64,000 bases of DNA from Mesodorylaimus sp. YZB2_4 (Eukaryota > Nematoda > Enoplea > Dorylaimida > Dorylaimidae). The notes beneath the pieces were generated by a model. The model was not told where the DNA came from and did no database searches. It was given only the letters and a program-made list of their open reading frames with translations. The stretch lies in assembly GCA_030248295.1 (NCBI GenBank), contig JASANH010000830.1:124001-188000 (forward strand). Direction: 5' to 3'. Positions 33,501-46,389 of this stretch are shown here, piece by piece (within the stretch, counting starts at the first letter, position 1; every line of letters starts with the position of its first letter). The position numbers and the translations under genes were made by a program.

Positions 33501-35364
33501 GCACCTGAAATGTCTAAATTGGGTCTAAAATGCCATCGGATTTTGGCTGTGCAGCTGGCATGCTGGATATTTGCCACGCTGCAATCGAAGGGATCTTACG
33601 ATAAGATTGATCATCGACAAGGTCGGGCAGCATCCAAGTCTCGCGACTATACAATACCTGCGACTATGCGACAGTACGCCATGGCCCGCTAGCCGTTGGT
33701 TTCACAACAATCGTCACATCGGTTCATGGTCTTATCCTGATCGCCCATCATCAGTAGGATTTAACAGGATTGGTATTCGCAAGCGAGGTTGGTGATCGCC
33801 CCATCATAGGCGATTCGGTAATTCACGCTGGCGATAAAGAAACCTACTGCTGAGATACAGCAGCTGTGCTGAGACACAGATTTGCGAGTCCACTTATAAT
33901 GAGCCGCAATTTGGTGACGAAGCGTCGAATCACTTTTATAAATCGAGTGAGCATGGCGACATTTCGAGGCCAGTCGTTGGAACAAACGGTTCGTATCAGG
34001 ATCAAAATGGTGGTCATCACCGCGCCAAAATGAAATCTACGAACAGAAGTAGTGACGAGTACAGTCTACGCGACTGCTGAGAATCGAAAGGAGCGCACAT
34101 ACTGCATACACAACGAACCTCCCGCACGAAGACTGCTGATCTTGTCTGAACGTCAAGAGCTTTATACTCGAAATCTGCTTTTAAAATATGGTCGATGGCG
34201 GCAACAATTTTGTAGAAAATAATAAATGCTGTATCAGACGGGCGCCTTTGGTTTTCCTCATGCTGCGTGGTTTCCTCTGCTGAATATTTCGGTTCGGCTT
34301 AGATGGTAAGAGTATAAAAAATTTCTGCGAAAATGTGCAAACACAAAGTTCAAAGGTAGAAACTTAATCCAGCTGATATTCGAGTAGCTCATTGTTCTCA
34401 ACCTTCCGAAGCTATAGCCGATTAGCACCTATCAAAAATTTCGAGAAAAGCCTGCCTCCCGTTATGGCCGATGACTGCGTACTATTTGCAGGCCCAGATC
34501 CCAGGACTCTGCCAGAATTGTTTGGGCACTGATAATGAAACAATAGGCTTTAGACTTTTCAAATCATGTTGTTATTGCCGCAAACGCATGCACGACAGCC
34601 GTGTGTGCCCAGAAGTTTCACGACTGTGGTTCCTAAATCCACTTCTATCCCTTCAGTCACCCATCTAATGCCGTCAACTGGCAAATGGAGAAGGTAGAAA
34701 ACAACTACGACCCCTAATTCAACTGGTTGATTCGCCTTCGCCCACTGCCCCGAGTCAGTCAGCAGCGCCCAGTTTGATCTAATGAACAGCTTCAAGCTTC
34801 ACTAATCGAAGCACATACCTTTTGGAAAGCTTTTTAGCTTTTTGAGAAAATTAAAGCTGAAAGTAATCCTGTTGAAATGAGTGCCTTTGGAGGTTCAAGA
34901 AATGCACAACTAGCATCTAGTAATCCAGGCACAAATTGTTAGACGGCGTTCTGTTCGCCATGGAAGCGAATAGACTGCAATTTTCAAAAACTCCAAATTT
35001 TCTAAGCATGGTATGATGCTCTACAACCGGCAGAGTACAGCGGTGCAAATATTGGACTGACACCAACGGATGAACTGATGGGGGCTCATTGCATTTTGTC
35101 TTTGAAAGTAGCCGAGGGCGAGGGTGGCACCATCGATTTTCTTCGCGATCCTCCATATTTTCTTGACTTCTTGTTCTTCGTCATCCGCCAACTGGACCCA
35201 GAGATAGTACAGATACCCTGTACCTATCGCATCCTTCCATCCCATCTAGTACAAATTAAAAAAGAGCTCCGGTAAATAATTGTCTAGCATGACGCCAAGT
35301 TCTTCGGACCATTAATTGATGCTAGCTAATTTTAAGAATTGCAGGAAGTGAAGCCTATTAGCTA
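30600..35364. other. Gene-poor region, no supported gene
   Basis: I could not assemble any gene here. A minus-strand frame near 32840-33000 (readable as SPAIFALTVGGENSQEVEIG) looks protein-like in composition but has no phase-compatible partner. Minus-strand frames at 34559-34795 and 35021-35245 are open but unrecognised. Confidence 0.4.
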
Positions 35365-35455
35365 CCGCAGGGTCCTGCACGGGTATGAAAATCGTACCCA
35401 TACCCGTACCCGTAATTTTTCAAAAAATGTACCCATATCTATACCCGTACCCGGT
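35365..35455 (+). repeat. Partial GGGTAC-rich element
   Basis: Begins CAGGGTCCTGCACGGGTATG and runs into TACCCATACCCGTACCC units, matching the inverted right end of the 4688-4856 element. The other end is missing. Confidence 0.5.
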
Positions 35456-35770
35456 TTTTCGATAAATGTTCTAATAAAGTATGAAAAAAGAAAAGTAATC
35501 AATTTATAAAAATAATTACAGAAAACCAGAGTCTTCAACGAGACTCGTTCGATTTTCATGCAAAAGTTTAATCACTATCGCAAGACAAAAGACGTTCTGA
35601 AAGCAGTAATCTGAACCAAATGCTTTAGCGTTAAAAGCCTGGATAATGTCTTTTATAAATGATGCATTGGTTTTCTTGTTCCTTTGGAAAAAAACGTCTC
35701 ACTTTAAACTTGAAGGCCAAAAGCTGACAACAACCTGGCAATCTAAAAGTCTGAATGAAACTGCATTCAT

Positions 35771-36139
35771 GTCGGCGGACGCGGTGGTGCAAGCGGTTCG
35801 GCATTCGTCTCTCCGTATTGCTTTGGTGGCCTCACTCGTCCCGGGCTCGATCCCCGGTGATGGAGGTCGGTTTGCGAACCATAAACCGTCGCTGACCTTG
35901 CACGCCAGGCCGTGGGTGACTCACCGGGTACCGCCGAGGTGTTCCGAGTGGAGAGAAGGAAGCCGAACGAGGAGACAGTATCGGCTGTCGAACACCGACG
36001 GGGCTCACAGCCTGCCCGCCATCGTCCGAGGAAGTCGGTGCCTGGTCCAGGATGCCGTCGCGTGGAGGTGCTCCTAGTGGAGACACGCAGAGAGACGCTA
36101 CCGTGAGAGCTGTTACCTCACGGCCTTGCTTATCATTTT
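35771..36139 (+). repeat. Second tRNA-derived SINE family
   Basis: A GC-rich block about 350 bp long in AT-rich surroundings. The head has an A-box-like GCGGTGGTGCAAGCGG and a B-box-like GGGCTCGATCCCCGG separated by about 35 bp. The body is unrelated to the tRNA-Glu-type SINEs, and the element ends in CTTATCA plus a T run at 36137-36146. The sequence looks fairly undecayed. An ORF of 143 codons across it (35646-36077) is best read as a by-product of its composition. Confidence 0.65.
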
Positions 36140-36881
36140 TTTTTTGTAATAATCTTACTATAACAATGCAGGGCGTTATAGCATTCCAAAAAGATACATT
36201 TGATTATTGGTCTTATTGATCTTTTATCTTTTATCTGAAGTCTTTTCTCCTTTCCTTGTTAGTCATGTTAGCAGCTGAACCTGGCACCGGATCATGGCCC
36301 TAATCTCACACAGCATCACCAATGACACAGTAATATGATACACACACACACAAAAAAGAGAAACCATATAAAGCATTATCCATTTGATCAATTTTTTGAG
36401 CTTTTATAGCATCATTTTATTAATGTTTTCTTAAATTTTCTGTCGCTGTTTTGATAGGAACTTAGACAGATAAGCAAGAAGTCAGTCAGTAGTGTCGTGT
36501 CATGTGATACCCTCATTATGCAAAATCCTTTTCGTAGGATCATAGATCAATAGGGACAGTAGGACATGCTAGCACCAAAAATTATCATAATCTATCAGGC
36601 ACATCTCAAATGGCGCCCCAAAAACCCCCAAAAAGTGCATAAAAACAATAACTGCAATTGAAACATGAATCGTACACAAGGGAAAGCCATCTTCTAGCAC
36701 AGGCATTGTACAGTTGCAAACTCGATGCTGCAAATAGCTGGACCAACTAGGATAAGGGTTGCTAGGCTAATGTTAGTAGACGAGGGAAGTTTGTTGTGCG
36801 GGAGGGAGAAAAGTGAAGTTCTTCATATTACGCGACATGTGAGGAGTGCCGGACGATTTGGTTCAGTCAAAGAAGATTTAC

Positions 36882-36973
36882 CTTAAATTGTCTTGAAATT
36901 GCGTCAATGAACGCAGCGATTTGTGCTGTGAAGAGGATCCCTATGAGCAACAGGCCCAAGCAGGCTTTTAAAT
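36882..36973 (-). CDS. Possible isolated membrane-span exon
   Basis: Between acceptor CTTCAAG and donor AAG|GTAAAT the minus strand encodes LKACLGLLLIGILFTAQIAA and then FIDAISRQFK. This looks like one transmembrane helix; tetraspanin span 3 is a possible match. No neighbouring exon could be joined, so this is a tentative call. Confidence 0.25.
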
Positions 36974-37881
36974 CTTGAAGCATTAATTAGTTGCTCATTA
37001 TTTATTCAAAAGTGAATTAAGCTGATGCTTATGCGGAAGTGAAATCTAAAAAGTGCGTTTCTCCACAGGGATTGTGTGATAAAGCTGAGGAAATGATAGT
37101 AGCCTTACAGATGACAGCGTAGGTGTCATATCTTTTTATCACAGTTGGCTCTTTAAAGCTTTGCATCACAGCTGTGATCATAATTAGATGCGGGTACCAT
37201 ATATACTGCCACAACTATGGGTATTCATCGTTCTGCTGACCAGTAATACTGTGAGAACGAACAACGCTCGCTACAATGATCGCAAAAACCGTTTTTCTGG
37301 CTATTCTTTTTATTTGCGTCTTGAATACGACGAATGTGGCAAGCAAAACACTGACTGTGTGCAGCTTGCCGTGGGCAAGTAAGAAATGTCAAACAGTGAT
37401 TACTGACAAGCAAGACAAACCGAATGAATCCGACAAGTAAGCTATCGTCTTCGCTCTTATAGCAATTCTGGTATCCAGCAATGCGATCTTCTTTCAGTCC
37501 TGACTGTGAGCAAGTCCACGCTAAAAGGCGGCAGAGCACACAGGAGGGTTATACTGGAGATTCCTATCACACCAGCTACACCTGTAACATTTCTTTTCTG
37601 TGATTTCCAACAGAAAAACTGAGCCTTGTCTTGCTGGAGCTCACCACAAAACACGATGCGAGTAGGTATGCACCTTACTGCTTGCTGCATACATTCACCC
37701 ATAGACATGCCAAGTTTTCAAGATTGTACTTGGCCAAGGAACTTTAATTGTATTGCCTCAAGATCAAAATGCCACTTTCCTTTCCCGAACTCCTTTTGCA
37801 CACGTTCATGACATACATGCCTTTTCAAACGCATACACTATTCATTTAGGGATTTTCTGCCAGAATGGTTTTTCCCTGTTT

Positions 37882-37972
37882 CAGCCATGGTCTCCTTTTA
37901 GCCAGACTCTCCTTCTAGCCAGTCCCACTTCAGCCAGAATGCCGATTTGGCCAGTCTCGTTCAAGCCAGGTG
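37882..37972 (-). repeat. Degenerate GGCTGAA/GGGAC array, left arm
   Basis: On the minus strand about five imperfect units built from GGCT(G/A)AA and GGGAC/GGAGA follow each other every 15-20 bp. An inverted partner array lies at 38279-38452. The spacing (about 0.3 kb between arms) suggests the two ends of one element. Confidence 0.5.
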
Positions 37973-38278
37973 TAGATAGTTGCGAAAGAAACGGCAAGTT
38001 AGGAAGACACTTCAAGTCACAAAGTCAATAAGTAACAACTTGTTAACAGTAACAATTTTCCTGTTTCGTACAATAACTTGAGCTTTCCGTTCTCCGTTAT
38101 GGTTGCCGAACAAGGGAACATCTTCAACCGTCAAGTCGAACTTGACAAAACCAAAAATCGCATTTGTTCTCAGTTGCAAAAGAAAGCTCTGCTGGCTAGT
38201 TGCCCAGACGCCTTGTAATATTTTGCACAGAGCTTTCCATTGCACCTGGGAACATATAATTTTTGATTTTGCCAAGTT

Positions 38279-38452
38279 CGACGGTTGGCTGGCCTTGCAG
38301 ACTGGCCGTAAAGGAACGCTTGCCCAATCGCGACTGGCTGTAAAGGGACAATGGCCTGAGCGAAACAATGGCTGAAAAGAGACCTTGGCCAAGGGGACTT
38401 TGGTTCAAACAAGGCGCCGGCCGTAACGGGTCGCCGGCTGAACTGACGATGA
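38279..38452 (+). repeat. Degenerate GGCTGAA/GGGAC array, right arm
   Basis: Units such as GGCTGTAAAGGGACAATGG and GGCTGAAAAGAGACCTTGG recur with roughly 20-bp spacing, ending in GGCTGAACTGACGATGAGA. This arm is the inverted counterpart of the array at 37882-37972. Confidence 0.5.
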
Positions 38453-39984
38453 GATGGGACCGCCATGAATTCTTGTAAACTTTACTAGTTTTATTTTGCA
38501 CGACTGCTCGAAGTGTCTTATCGATCAAGTGCAACTCCATCTGATATGTACTAGGAATTGAAATATGCAAAATGGAAATATAGAGGGCACCGATGGAGCG
38601 CACTTTAGATAAGTTTCACGCGCAATCGCCTTCGTGGTCAGCGATAGTCAGGGTCTAATCTTCGTCAAAGTCAGCGGTTTTTAAAGCTAAATATTGCAAC
38701 GACTGCTTGGGTCTTCCTGAAAGTGGCACTAAAGTTCTAAATATAGCGCGCTTGTTAACCGAGCAAAAATTTGGAAATTCACAGCTGCTGTGTTCTAGGT
38801 TTTCACCCTCTCTGTTTCGGACTTGTACGGTTCTACTTTTTTCTTTCATCCTGGCGATGGGTACCTGTAGGGCCTAAACCAAAGAAGACACGATTAATGA
38901 GGGTGAAAGTCCAGCTCGACCCGATCGGTTAAATTAGCGAGCATGGTATTTTTACCAGGGTCGATATAGAGAAGTTAACACGGTTCCGCGCAGACTACAC
39001 ACACTTAGCTGGTCCGAAAGCGTCGCATCGCATCGGACTCTACTTGGGCGATATGCACCAGCAGTTTGATATTTATACACAGCCCTTTGCACAGCCTGCT
39101 GACACATGGCGGATCAATTTTTTTTGTCAGCCTCTTCTGTGCAGAGGATTGACAGTTCGACTCTCCACTGTATGCAGCGATCTGGTCAATCACCCCAATC
39201 ATTTTTAGGCAATGGTACAAAGGATTCATGATGCGACGACCCGTAGTGGGATGACGTCGGACAACATGAGCGGCCATGCATGTTGTGATCAGAGCTGGTT
39301 ATGTATGCTGCAAAGTGATCAGAAGGCTCCTCAAGATACGAATGTGAGGTAGTTGACAGTAAGAAAAGATGTTGCAGCGAGAAAAGAGTTAATAAACGAG
39401 ATAGCAGTGTGAGCGTGGGTATGAAATTCTATCTAGAGACATAAAAAACAACCAAATGAAGCATACTGTAGCCTCAGACACCTCCCACCACATGCATTTT
39501 CTTTACTCAAGATACCCGTATGCAAAATTTTCAAAAATCTCTCACCAAATATATGTTATGAGGAAACTCTACGAGGAACATCGCCGACAGCGGGACACAG
39601 CTCGAGCAAAACATCGCGATTTTGATGTAGCTAATTTCTTTATCTTCTGTAACCAGCAGGGGCAAAGCGGCATCACGGCGTCGAGCAGTTCCTAGGTATG
39701 ACTGTTAAAATGCGTAGTTTCAAGCAGCTCCAGGGTGGTCCTAAGTCCAGAGATAATGTCGAAAAATGGCATCAATTAGAGGGACAGTAGTGGGCGATGT
39801 AGACTACCGGCATGCCCAGCGGCGACTTTTACAAAAGAGGCAGAAACTTTTTTTCTCAGACTGACAAAGCTAATACACGTTGTATAATTGTTTTGACGGA
39901 CAGTAAAAAAGAAAGACATCTTTTGAGGAAGAATTCGTGTTGCTGTTAGTCGAGGACTCTGGCGGGTCTGGCTTCACCCGGATC
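38453..39984. other. Intergenic upstream of the peptide GPCR gene
   Basis: No supported exon. Promoter elements of the GPCR gene may lie in the last few hundred bases, but no clear TATA box is visible. Confidence 0.4.
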
Positions 39985-41972
39985 ATGATAAGAGGCGAAG
40001 AAGTACAAAAGTTAATTGAAATCACGCTCGGACCGCGATGGCCCCCTCTCCATGTTTATATCACAACAGTCATCGTCTATTCGCTGATTTTGCTTTCCGG
40101 CTTGGCGAGCAATACATTTGTTATAGTTGCCAGTATGGTCCACGCCAATCGCATGTCCATATCCGAATGGTACCTGCTAAGTTTAGCAATCTCTGATCTG
40201 ATCTTATTACTACTAGGTAAGGTTGAGCATGTATCGTCTTGTCATAGGAGTCTGGTATTGCTTTTAGAGTGGCCAAGAACTCAGGGCAGCCAACCAAGTT
40301 TTCCAAGTTGTTTCATGGCTGAAACATCAGCGAGGTGGGGTAACGTTCTCAGCTGCCGGTTCCGAGCAGAGGATTCACAGTCAAATGAAACTTCATTTGC
40401 TCATGCATTCGTCTGCCACCAGTCTGATCTGTGTGCAAAAACGCTATCCGCGAACGTTTATTGCGCAACGTGGGTTCCTGATCGACTTCTGCACCACTGA
40501 GATACTGTACGCTCAGAAAAGGAAAGCGCTGATCGTAAGCCGAATGTGTTCACAATCGTTTGTTCCGTTTGCCACAAGCACTGTAGGTCTAATTTGGACA
40601 AATGCGGCTTGTCAAAAAGTTTCAAAAGCTAGGTACCGTGAGCTTATTCCCCAAAAAGTAGACAGAGGCGCTTGAAAGCAAAGCGAGCACAAACCAGCCA
40701 GAAGCCTGTTCTATGCTGTCTTGCCTCTCCTGACAAAAGGAGTACCTATCCCTGCTAGTGCTATGCATAATACGTTTTGCACCAATATATTTCTTAACTT
40801 AGGGCTTCCGTTCGAGTTGCGTGACGCCAGTACAACATGGTACCCATATCCGTATCCAAAATTCGTGTGCCCAAGCCGGGCATTCCTGACCGAGATGACC
40901 AACAACATATCGGCTCTGACCCTGGCCGCATTCTCCGTACAACGGTTCATAGCTATTTGCTACCCTCTGAAGGCGCAATCGTTCACAAACCCGATTCGTC
41001 GCACCGCTTACATTATTGGGTCTGTCTGGGTGGCGGGCTTCCTCGCCGCCTCACCCTGTCTGTTCTTTATCAAAATTAATTATCTATGGGTGTTCGATCA
41101 TGAGCCCTTAAACATGTTCGGAGATACAAAATTCACGTATGATCTTTCCGCAGACGGAAACGTAAGCCGCGTAGCATTGCCAGGCAGCGACTATTGCTAC
41201 TTTGATGAAACGAAACCCGCAGTGGCCACGATTTATGTTCACTTCAGTCTCTGGATCTCTTTCTTACTTCCTCTTCTCTTGATCTCCATCCTGTACGTTC
41301 GCATCGCTGCGAGTATTCGACGCAGCGCTCTCGCTTTTAGCGTGTCCAACACACAAGGACACCTCGAAATCTCCAAGCGTAAGTCGGCTGTCAACATGGC
41401 TAGTAAGTTATAGGAGCTAGTGTAAAGTAATCACATCGCAAATCTGGGCTTTTTAGTAGCGGTGACCGCAAGCTTTTTTATTTGCTGGCTTCCTTTTCAT
41501 TTGCAACGCTTGCTGGCCGTACATGGTGCGTCAGAAAGTCAGAATGTTCAAGTACAAAGCTTGATATCATTGTTGTTTTACGTGTCAGGTATGCTAAGAC
41601 TGAAGCTTGAACATGTACAGTAGTTCCAAAATCAGCAATTTTTTTTACGTTATAGGCTACTTGTATTACGGCAATACTGTAGCCAATCCGATTCTGTACA
41701 CCCTTCTTACCCAGCGAATGAGGGAAACTCTGGCTCGAATGATCAGACGCATACAAGGAAACAAGCCGACCCTTCCTCCCTCGTGGTCGTCCTCGGCCGT
41801 GCAGCTCACCACATTCCGCCACAGCACTGGCATATGGTCCACTCATGATCAAGCCAAGTATAGGGTCACCTATCGAAAGATATCGACTCTGAGCTCACAC
41901 AATGTCGTGTTAGCAGGATACCAGAGTAAGCTAGTATTTGGAAACACCTTCAGCGATAATAAACACATGTAA
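39985..41972 (+). CDS. Pyrokinin/capa (neuromedin-U)-like peptide GPCR
   Basis: Exons 39985-40216, 40803-41402, 41457-41588 and 41656-41972 join in phase, giving 426 residues. The ATG at 39985 is the first in frame. Visible rhodopsin-family marks: GLASNTFVI (span 1), SLAISDLILLLLG (span 2), LPFEL with WYPYPYPKFVC (the Cys of the conserved disulfide) before span 3, CWLPF in span 6 and NPILY in span 7. The YPYP...C...RAFLTEM stretch and AICYPLKAQS after span 3 are typical of the pyrokinin/capa/neuromedin-U receptor group, which couples secreted peptides to G proteins at the cell surface. The D/ERY position reads QRF. Intron 1 (586 bp) holds a dispersed repeat. The ligand is not identifiable, and an allatostatin-C ligand is not expected for this subgroup. 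Confidence 0.85.
40250..40375 (+). repeat. Short dispersed repeat in GPCR intron 1
   Basis: Matches 23700-23815 through GGCCAAGAACTCAGGGCAGC, TTCATGGCTGAAAC and GTTCTCAGCTG in the same order. Confidence 0.5.
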
Positions 41973-44900
41973 AAGGTGAAATAGCTACAGTCACCTAAAA
42001 AAATATATTTTTTGCTGCTGTTACAATATATTTTTGGAATTTTGTGCGTCAGTATTTTTTGATTGCATAATATTTTTGGGGCCAATATTATTTCATACTT
42101 ATTATTTTTATTGTGTTGACATTGCCAAGCATGCTTCAGTATTCCTTACGAGTTCACTACTCTCTAGTATCACGCCATGCGTACTTGTGCTGTATGTCAA
42201 GCAAGTCTGCTTGTTTGGGACCACCTCGACCGTACAGGAAGTGGTCGCTCATCTACTGTCACGGCCAGCTGCGTTTAGTTCCAAGAGGTCCAACATTGCC
42301 GAGAAGAAACGAAGCCGCAGCACCAAGCGATGAGACTCTCTGACAGCCCCTACCCTATTCTGTCCATTAGCTGTGATGCTGTTGTGCATAACATCCTGTG
42401 TGTACAATATTGCCAACTATGATGTCAGTTTGTTGAAGTAGGCAGACAAAAAAGGTAGCTCGTTGTCGGCACTGTCAAGAGCCGGACTTTTACTTTTTGG
42501 TGTTTCACATAAAAGTTTAGCATAAAACTCTGGTCGGTTTTCCAGCAGTCCGCCATAGTGCATCTGACCCTCATGCACAGGATTCATGGGACTACCCGAT
42601 GGACATTTATAAGCAACCGCGAAATGCCCATTGGTTCTTGGAGTGAGTTTAATTCCGAAGCCGCCATCATGTGCTAAAATGCATCACTTCTGAAAGAAAG
42701 CAAAAAATCGGTCAAAGTAAAAAATATTTGAGATATTGATGCACTTGAGAAAAAGTAAAAAACAGTCGATCAGCCCTGAAACTTCGAAGAATCTGGTTTC
42801 GTGCGCCGTTGTATCCGGGGGGGGGAGGCGGTTGTAAAGCCTGAAATGAAAGCGCGCTAAATGAAGGAAAATCTGGTTGGACAGTACCTCAATTCTTCCT
42901 TTTCCAGCCCTGATAGCTCTTTGGTGGTCAAATGCAAAAATAATTAACTATGTGCGTAGGCATTGAATTCAAAGGCTACCTTATCGGACTAGTTATAACA
43001 AGTAACATAAGTTGTGATTGTGATGAAGCCCATGAGGCAACGACTATATTGCGGTCAGCAGTCATGTCAGTCAGCCTGCTGGACTTTCATTTCTTCAAAA
43101 ACCTATCGCAGGTGCGTCTGAGGGGCACGAGGTGAGGTGCTGCCATACATTCCATCTGCTGCAGTATGCACTTCGATCTGTCCTCCTGCTTTTGGCAGTA
43201 GCATCTTGCATTCGCTTCAACAAAAATAGTTTTAATGCATGATGCTGTTTTCCCAAGCAAACAGAGAAATCTCTGACTTTTTTCACGAATACAAGGTACA
43301 GTACACAATGAGAGGCAGAACTCTTATTGTTAGACTACATCTACTGTGTTGTCAGCAGCATACGCGATAGACCAAGCACACTGACACCTTCAATAATGAG
43401 AAGGGCGAAGTTGATCGATAGTTATCATGCCAGGCGAAAGAACATGCTGCGCGGCCTCCTGACGTGAAGCGTGTTTTTTTCCTCACCCTCCTCCACAGAA
43501 CGGCAGGGTGTTCATAGCGTGCGTCATCGGAGGACATACTGCTGGTGCTACCTGCTGATTTTGCGTCAAGAGAGTACACTCATCGTTTGTCAAATCTACG
43601 TCTAAGCAAAAGCTAACTGTCGATTTACTTTCTGTTTTTAGGCAAAAGTTTTTGAGCGTGGGGAAGGGAGTTGAAACAAGCTGTTTTCTCCAAAATAGGG
43701 ATTTGCGATTAGTGTAAAACATGTTTCTTAACTGAAAGCGCAATTGGCATCCTCAAAGGCTATCTTTCCTCAATGGCATGATACTGGAATGATGACTAAA
43801 CAAGCAGATCTTGACATCTTTAGTATCGCCAGTACCACCAAAGTAGCAATAGAGCAATGGAAACGTGGTGTTTGCGAACTGAGACCACTGAGACAGTGCA
43901 GCTGAGGCTATGATACCTCGTCTGCCTGGTTTCATGTTTCGGTTTTGGTATGTCGTAGGGATCTGCGATTTAGCTACATTATCAAAAGATTTATCACCCA
44001 GTGAAATACTTTTCCTGGTTGTGTTGTGTTATCATGTGTGCCCATTCAGTATATATACAACATGCATATATGCAATATGCAACATGCAGCTACACTCATG
44101 TTCGTGCAGCGACTTTCTAGGGAATAAGGCATGGCTAGTACACATAAAATGTGTATAAATTATACTCACAGTCTTTGCTAGCAGACACATGCAGGAACTC
44201 TAGGAAATGCTATATTTATGGTTCTTACTCACTTTTTACGGTTTAAATTTTGGAGTGCCGATCGTAGCTTTTTGACTTCTGCTCATCCCCTCTCAAACTT
44301 GGCGCCAGGTCATACTGGCATGTAAACAACGTATTTTGACTTGGCTTGCCACAGGACATGATTCGGGCGATCGTGCTATTGTTGTGGCCATTCCCGCTGG
44401 GGGGCGCCTGGAATTCCTGGGGGGTGTGGCTTGGGCAGTTGGCTCGGTGAGGAGGAGCCAGGGCGGTATAAGAGCAGGCCGCCAGGAGAGATCAGGGCTC
44501 TTCCTTGCTTGTTTTCGCTCGATTCGGTTCCATCTGATTTGTTCTGGATTTGTGGGAAGCCACCCCTTGTGTTGTCCACCCCATTGGCAGAATCGTGGGG
44601 CAGGCCAGGCGCCAGCCAGGGACTTCGATTAGCATACTCTCAAAGGGCCTCTGCGGTCGTCGTCTTCTTTGGTTCATACTGGAAGAGTCCAGGAGTTGAC
44701 TCCGGGGCAGGTACTTGGTTTGTCTGCGGATTTGTCGGTGGGTAAGATCTATGACCGTTGAGACATCGTCGTGCATTGTTGTGCTTCGTAAAGAATCTTC
44801 TGATGTTGACTGAAGTCTTTACTGCGCCACCGACTGTGGAACTGTTCGTCAGCGTAGGCATCTTAGGACCGGGTGCATTCGACCAGCAGCCAGGCTAGTG

Positions 44901-46380
44901 TATCATTGCACAGAGCAGTTGCACGCACCATTGGGAGGCACGGCGAGCACGCCTGAGGGAGTTGTTGAGGAGTCTGGGTCTCAGGTCGATCTCTGCAGGA
45001 TAAGCCTTTCTACCAGGCTTGGGCTATTGAGCCTTGACCACCCGCTTTAGTCAGCCACCCGCCCGAGCGCGAAATCTAGTTTCTCGCCACGTTAGGTACA
45101 TTAATACATTCACTGGTCGTAGATGTCACTTTGCAACGTGTGAGTCACATTAGATCAACCACTAGACTGTCAGAAGTTTTAGTGATGGCTCCAGTTAAAG
45201 CAATTTTACGTTGAGTGATGCATGAAGGGTATAATATTTCAAAGGGATGACACAATTGAGGACGTGAGGACACACTCTCAACCTCAACTCTTACCTCTGA
45301 ACTTCTCATGTCCAGTCTCAGGAAATCGTTTTGATTTGATTTTTGTTTCCTCCCTCAGTGATAATGGCATGAGTTTTAGTTACCGCAAGCGTATATTCAT
45401 AGAAATTACCACGGGTCCAGTATGGTGTTCGTAATCGTGGCCACGAGCAGCTATAATTGCAATCGGAACCAATAAGGAGAATCCTCCCAATATAATTGAA
45501 GATGGTTTCACTTCGAATTCGAAACACAACTATACACATCTTCCCAGAGCTCAGGTAAGGCGAACCAGCAGAATTTGGTTTTTAATCGTCTGGCTGAAAG
45601 TGATAATTGAATTCACTTTTTCAGAGTCCCCTGAGGACTCCGTTCATCCGAGAAGCAAAGTATCTAAGTGCAGAATGTTTTTAGCTGAGCCCAGTTCACT
45701 TATATTTGTACATGGCCAAACGCTCAAACAACAGAATGCTCATTGCACTGTGCTAAAGTTGGTCCTAAATAAAACACTAAATCACCAGGGAGGAGAAAAT
45801 ATAAGAAAAACATTGTCCCAATCGCGCAGATGGTTAGGAACACAGGCAACTGCATTTTTTGCGTAAGGTACAGTAGAGCGTCTAGCAGAGGTTGTAGGGG
45901 CCGTGCCACGATCATCCACGAGAGGTGGGTGACTGTTGTACTGTAGAAGCAAGGCATGTATTGCATATGGGCTAAATTTTAGAAATGCCCCAGCTAGCCA
46001 TATAGTTTCCCATACTCCAGTATATCCCACTGGGCTGCTCAGTGCTCCAAGTGGGTTGTATATAAAATGTATGGATATCACTAATGCCCGTTGGAGTAAA
46101 CCTGCAAGCTCACCATGTGTGCATATGAATCCTAAAAGCCCCGAAACCACCCTGCCCCATCAGTCATTTACGAATAGCGAAAAGGAAGGAAAGTGCAGGC
46201 AACGCCAATGATTAGCACAAACTAGGTCACAGATCTCACAATAAAACAGGGGCTGGCTTCTGCATCATCATCATCGCAGGCAAGAGCAGAAGCGAGTGTA
46301 AAGTAAGTAAGCGCAGAGTCCCAGCTCTTGATAAGGGTTGTCCACCCTTCCGGTTTTTAACCGCCCGGCACGAGTGGCTC
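41973..46380. other. Intergenic between GPCR and its pseudogene
   Basis: No supported gene. A G-rich tract lies at 42818-42829. The block 44300-45000 is GC-rich and contains GGTATAAGAGCAGG at 44465-44478. It could be a solo LTR with its TATA box, but I could not define matching ends or a target duplication. Confidence 0.4.
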
Positions 46381-46389
46381 TTGCCCACG

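Noticed and set aside
35646..36077. 143-codon plus-strand open frame in GC-rich DNA
   Set aside because: It lies across a tRNA-headed SINE with A and B boxes and a terminal T run; the frame is a composition effect.
40803..41402. Assignment of the GPCR as the allatostatin-C receptor
   Set aside because: The span-3 region and ICYPLKAQS motif belong to the pyrokinin/capa/neuromedin-U group, not to the somatostatin/opioid-like group that binds allatostatin-C.
44300..45000. Complete LTR retrotransposon
   Set aside because: A TATAAGAG motif sits in a GC-rich block, but no paired LTR, primer-binding site or gag/pol frame is visible; at most a solo LTR.
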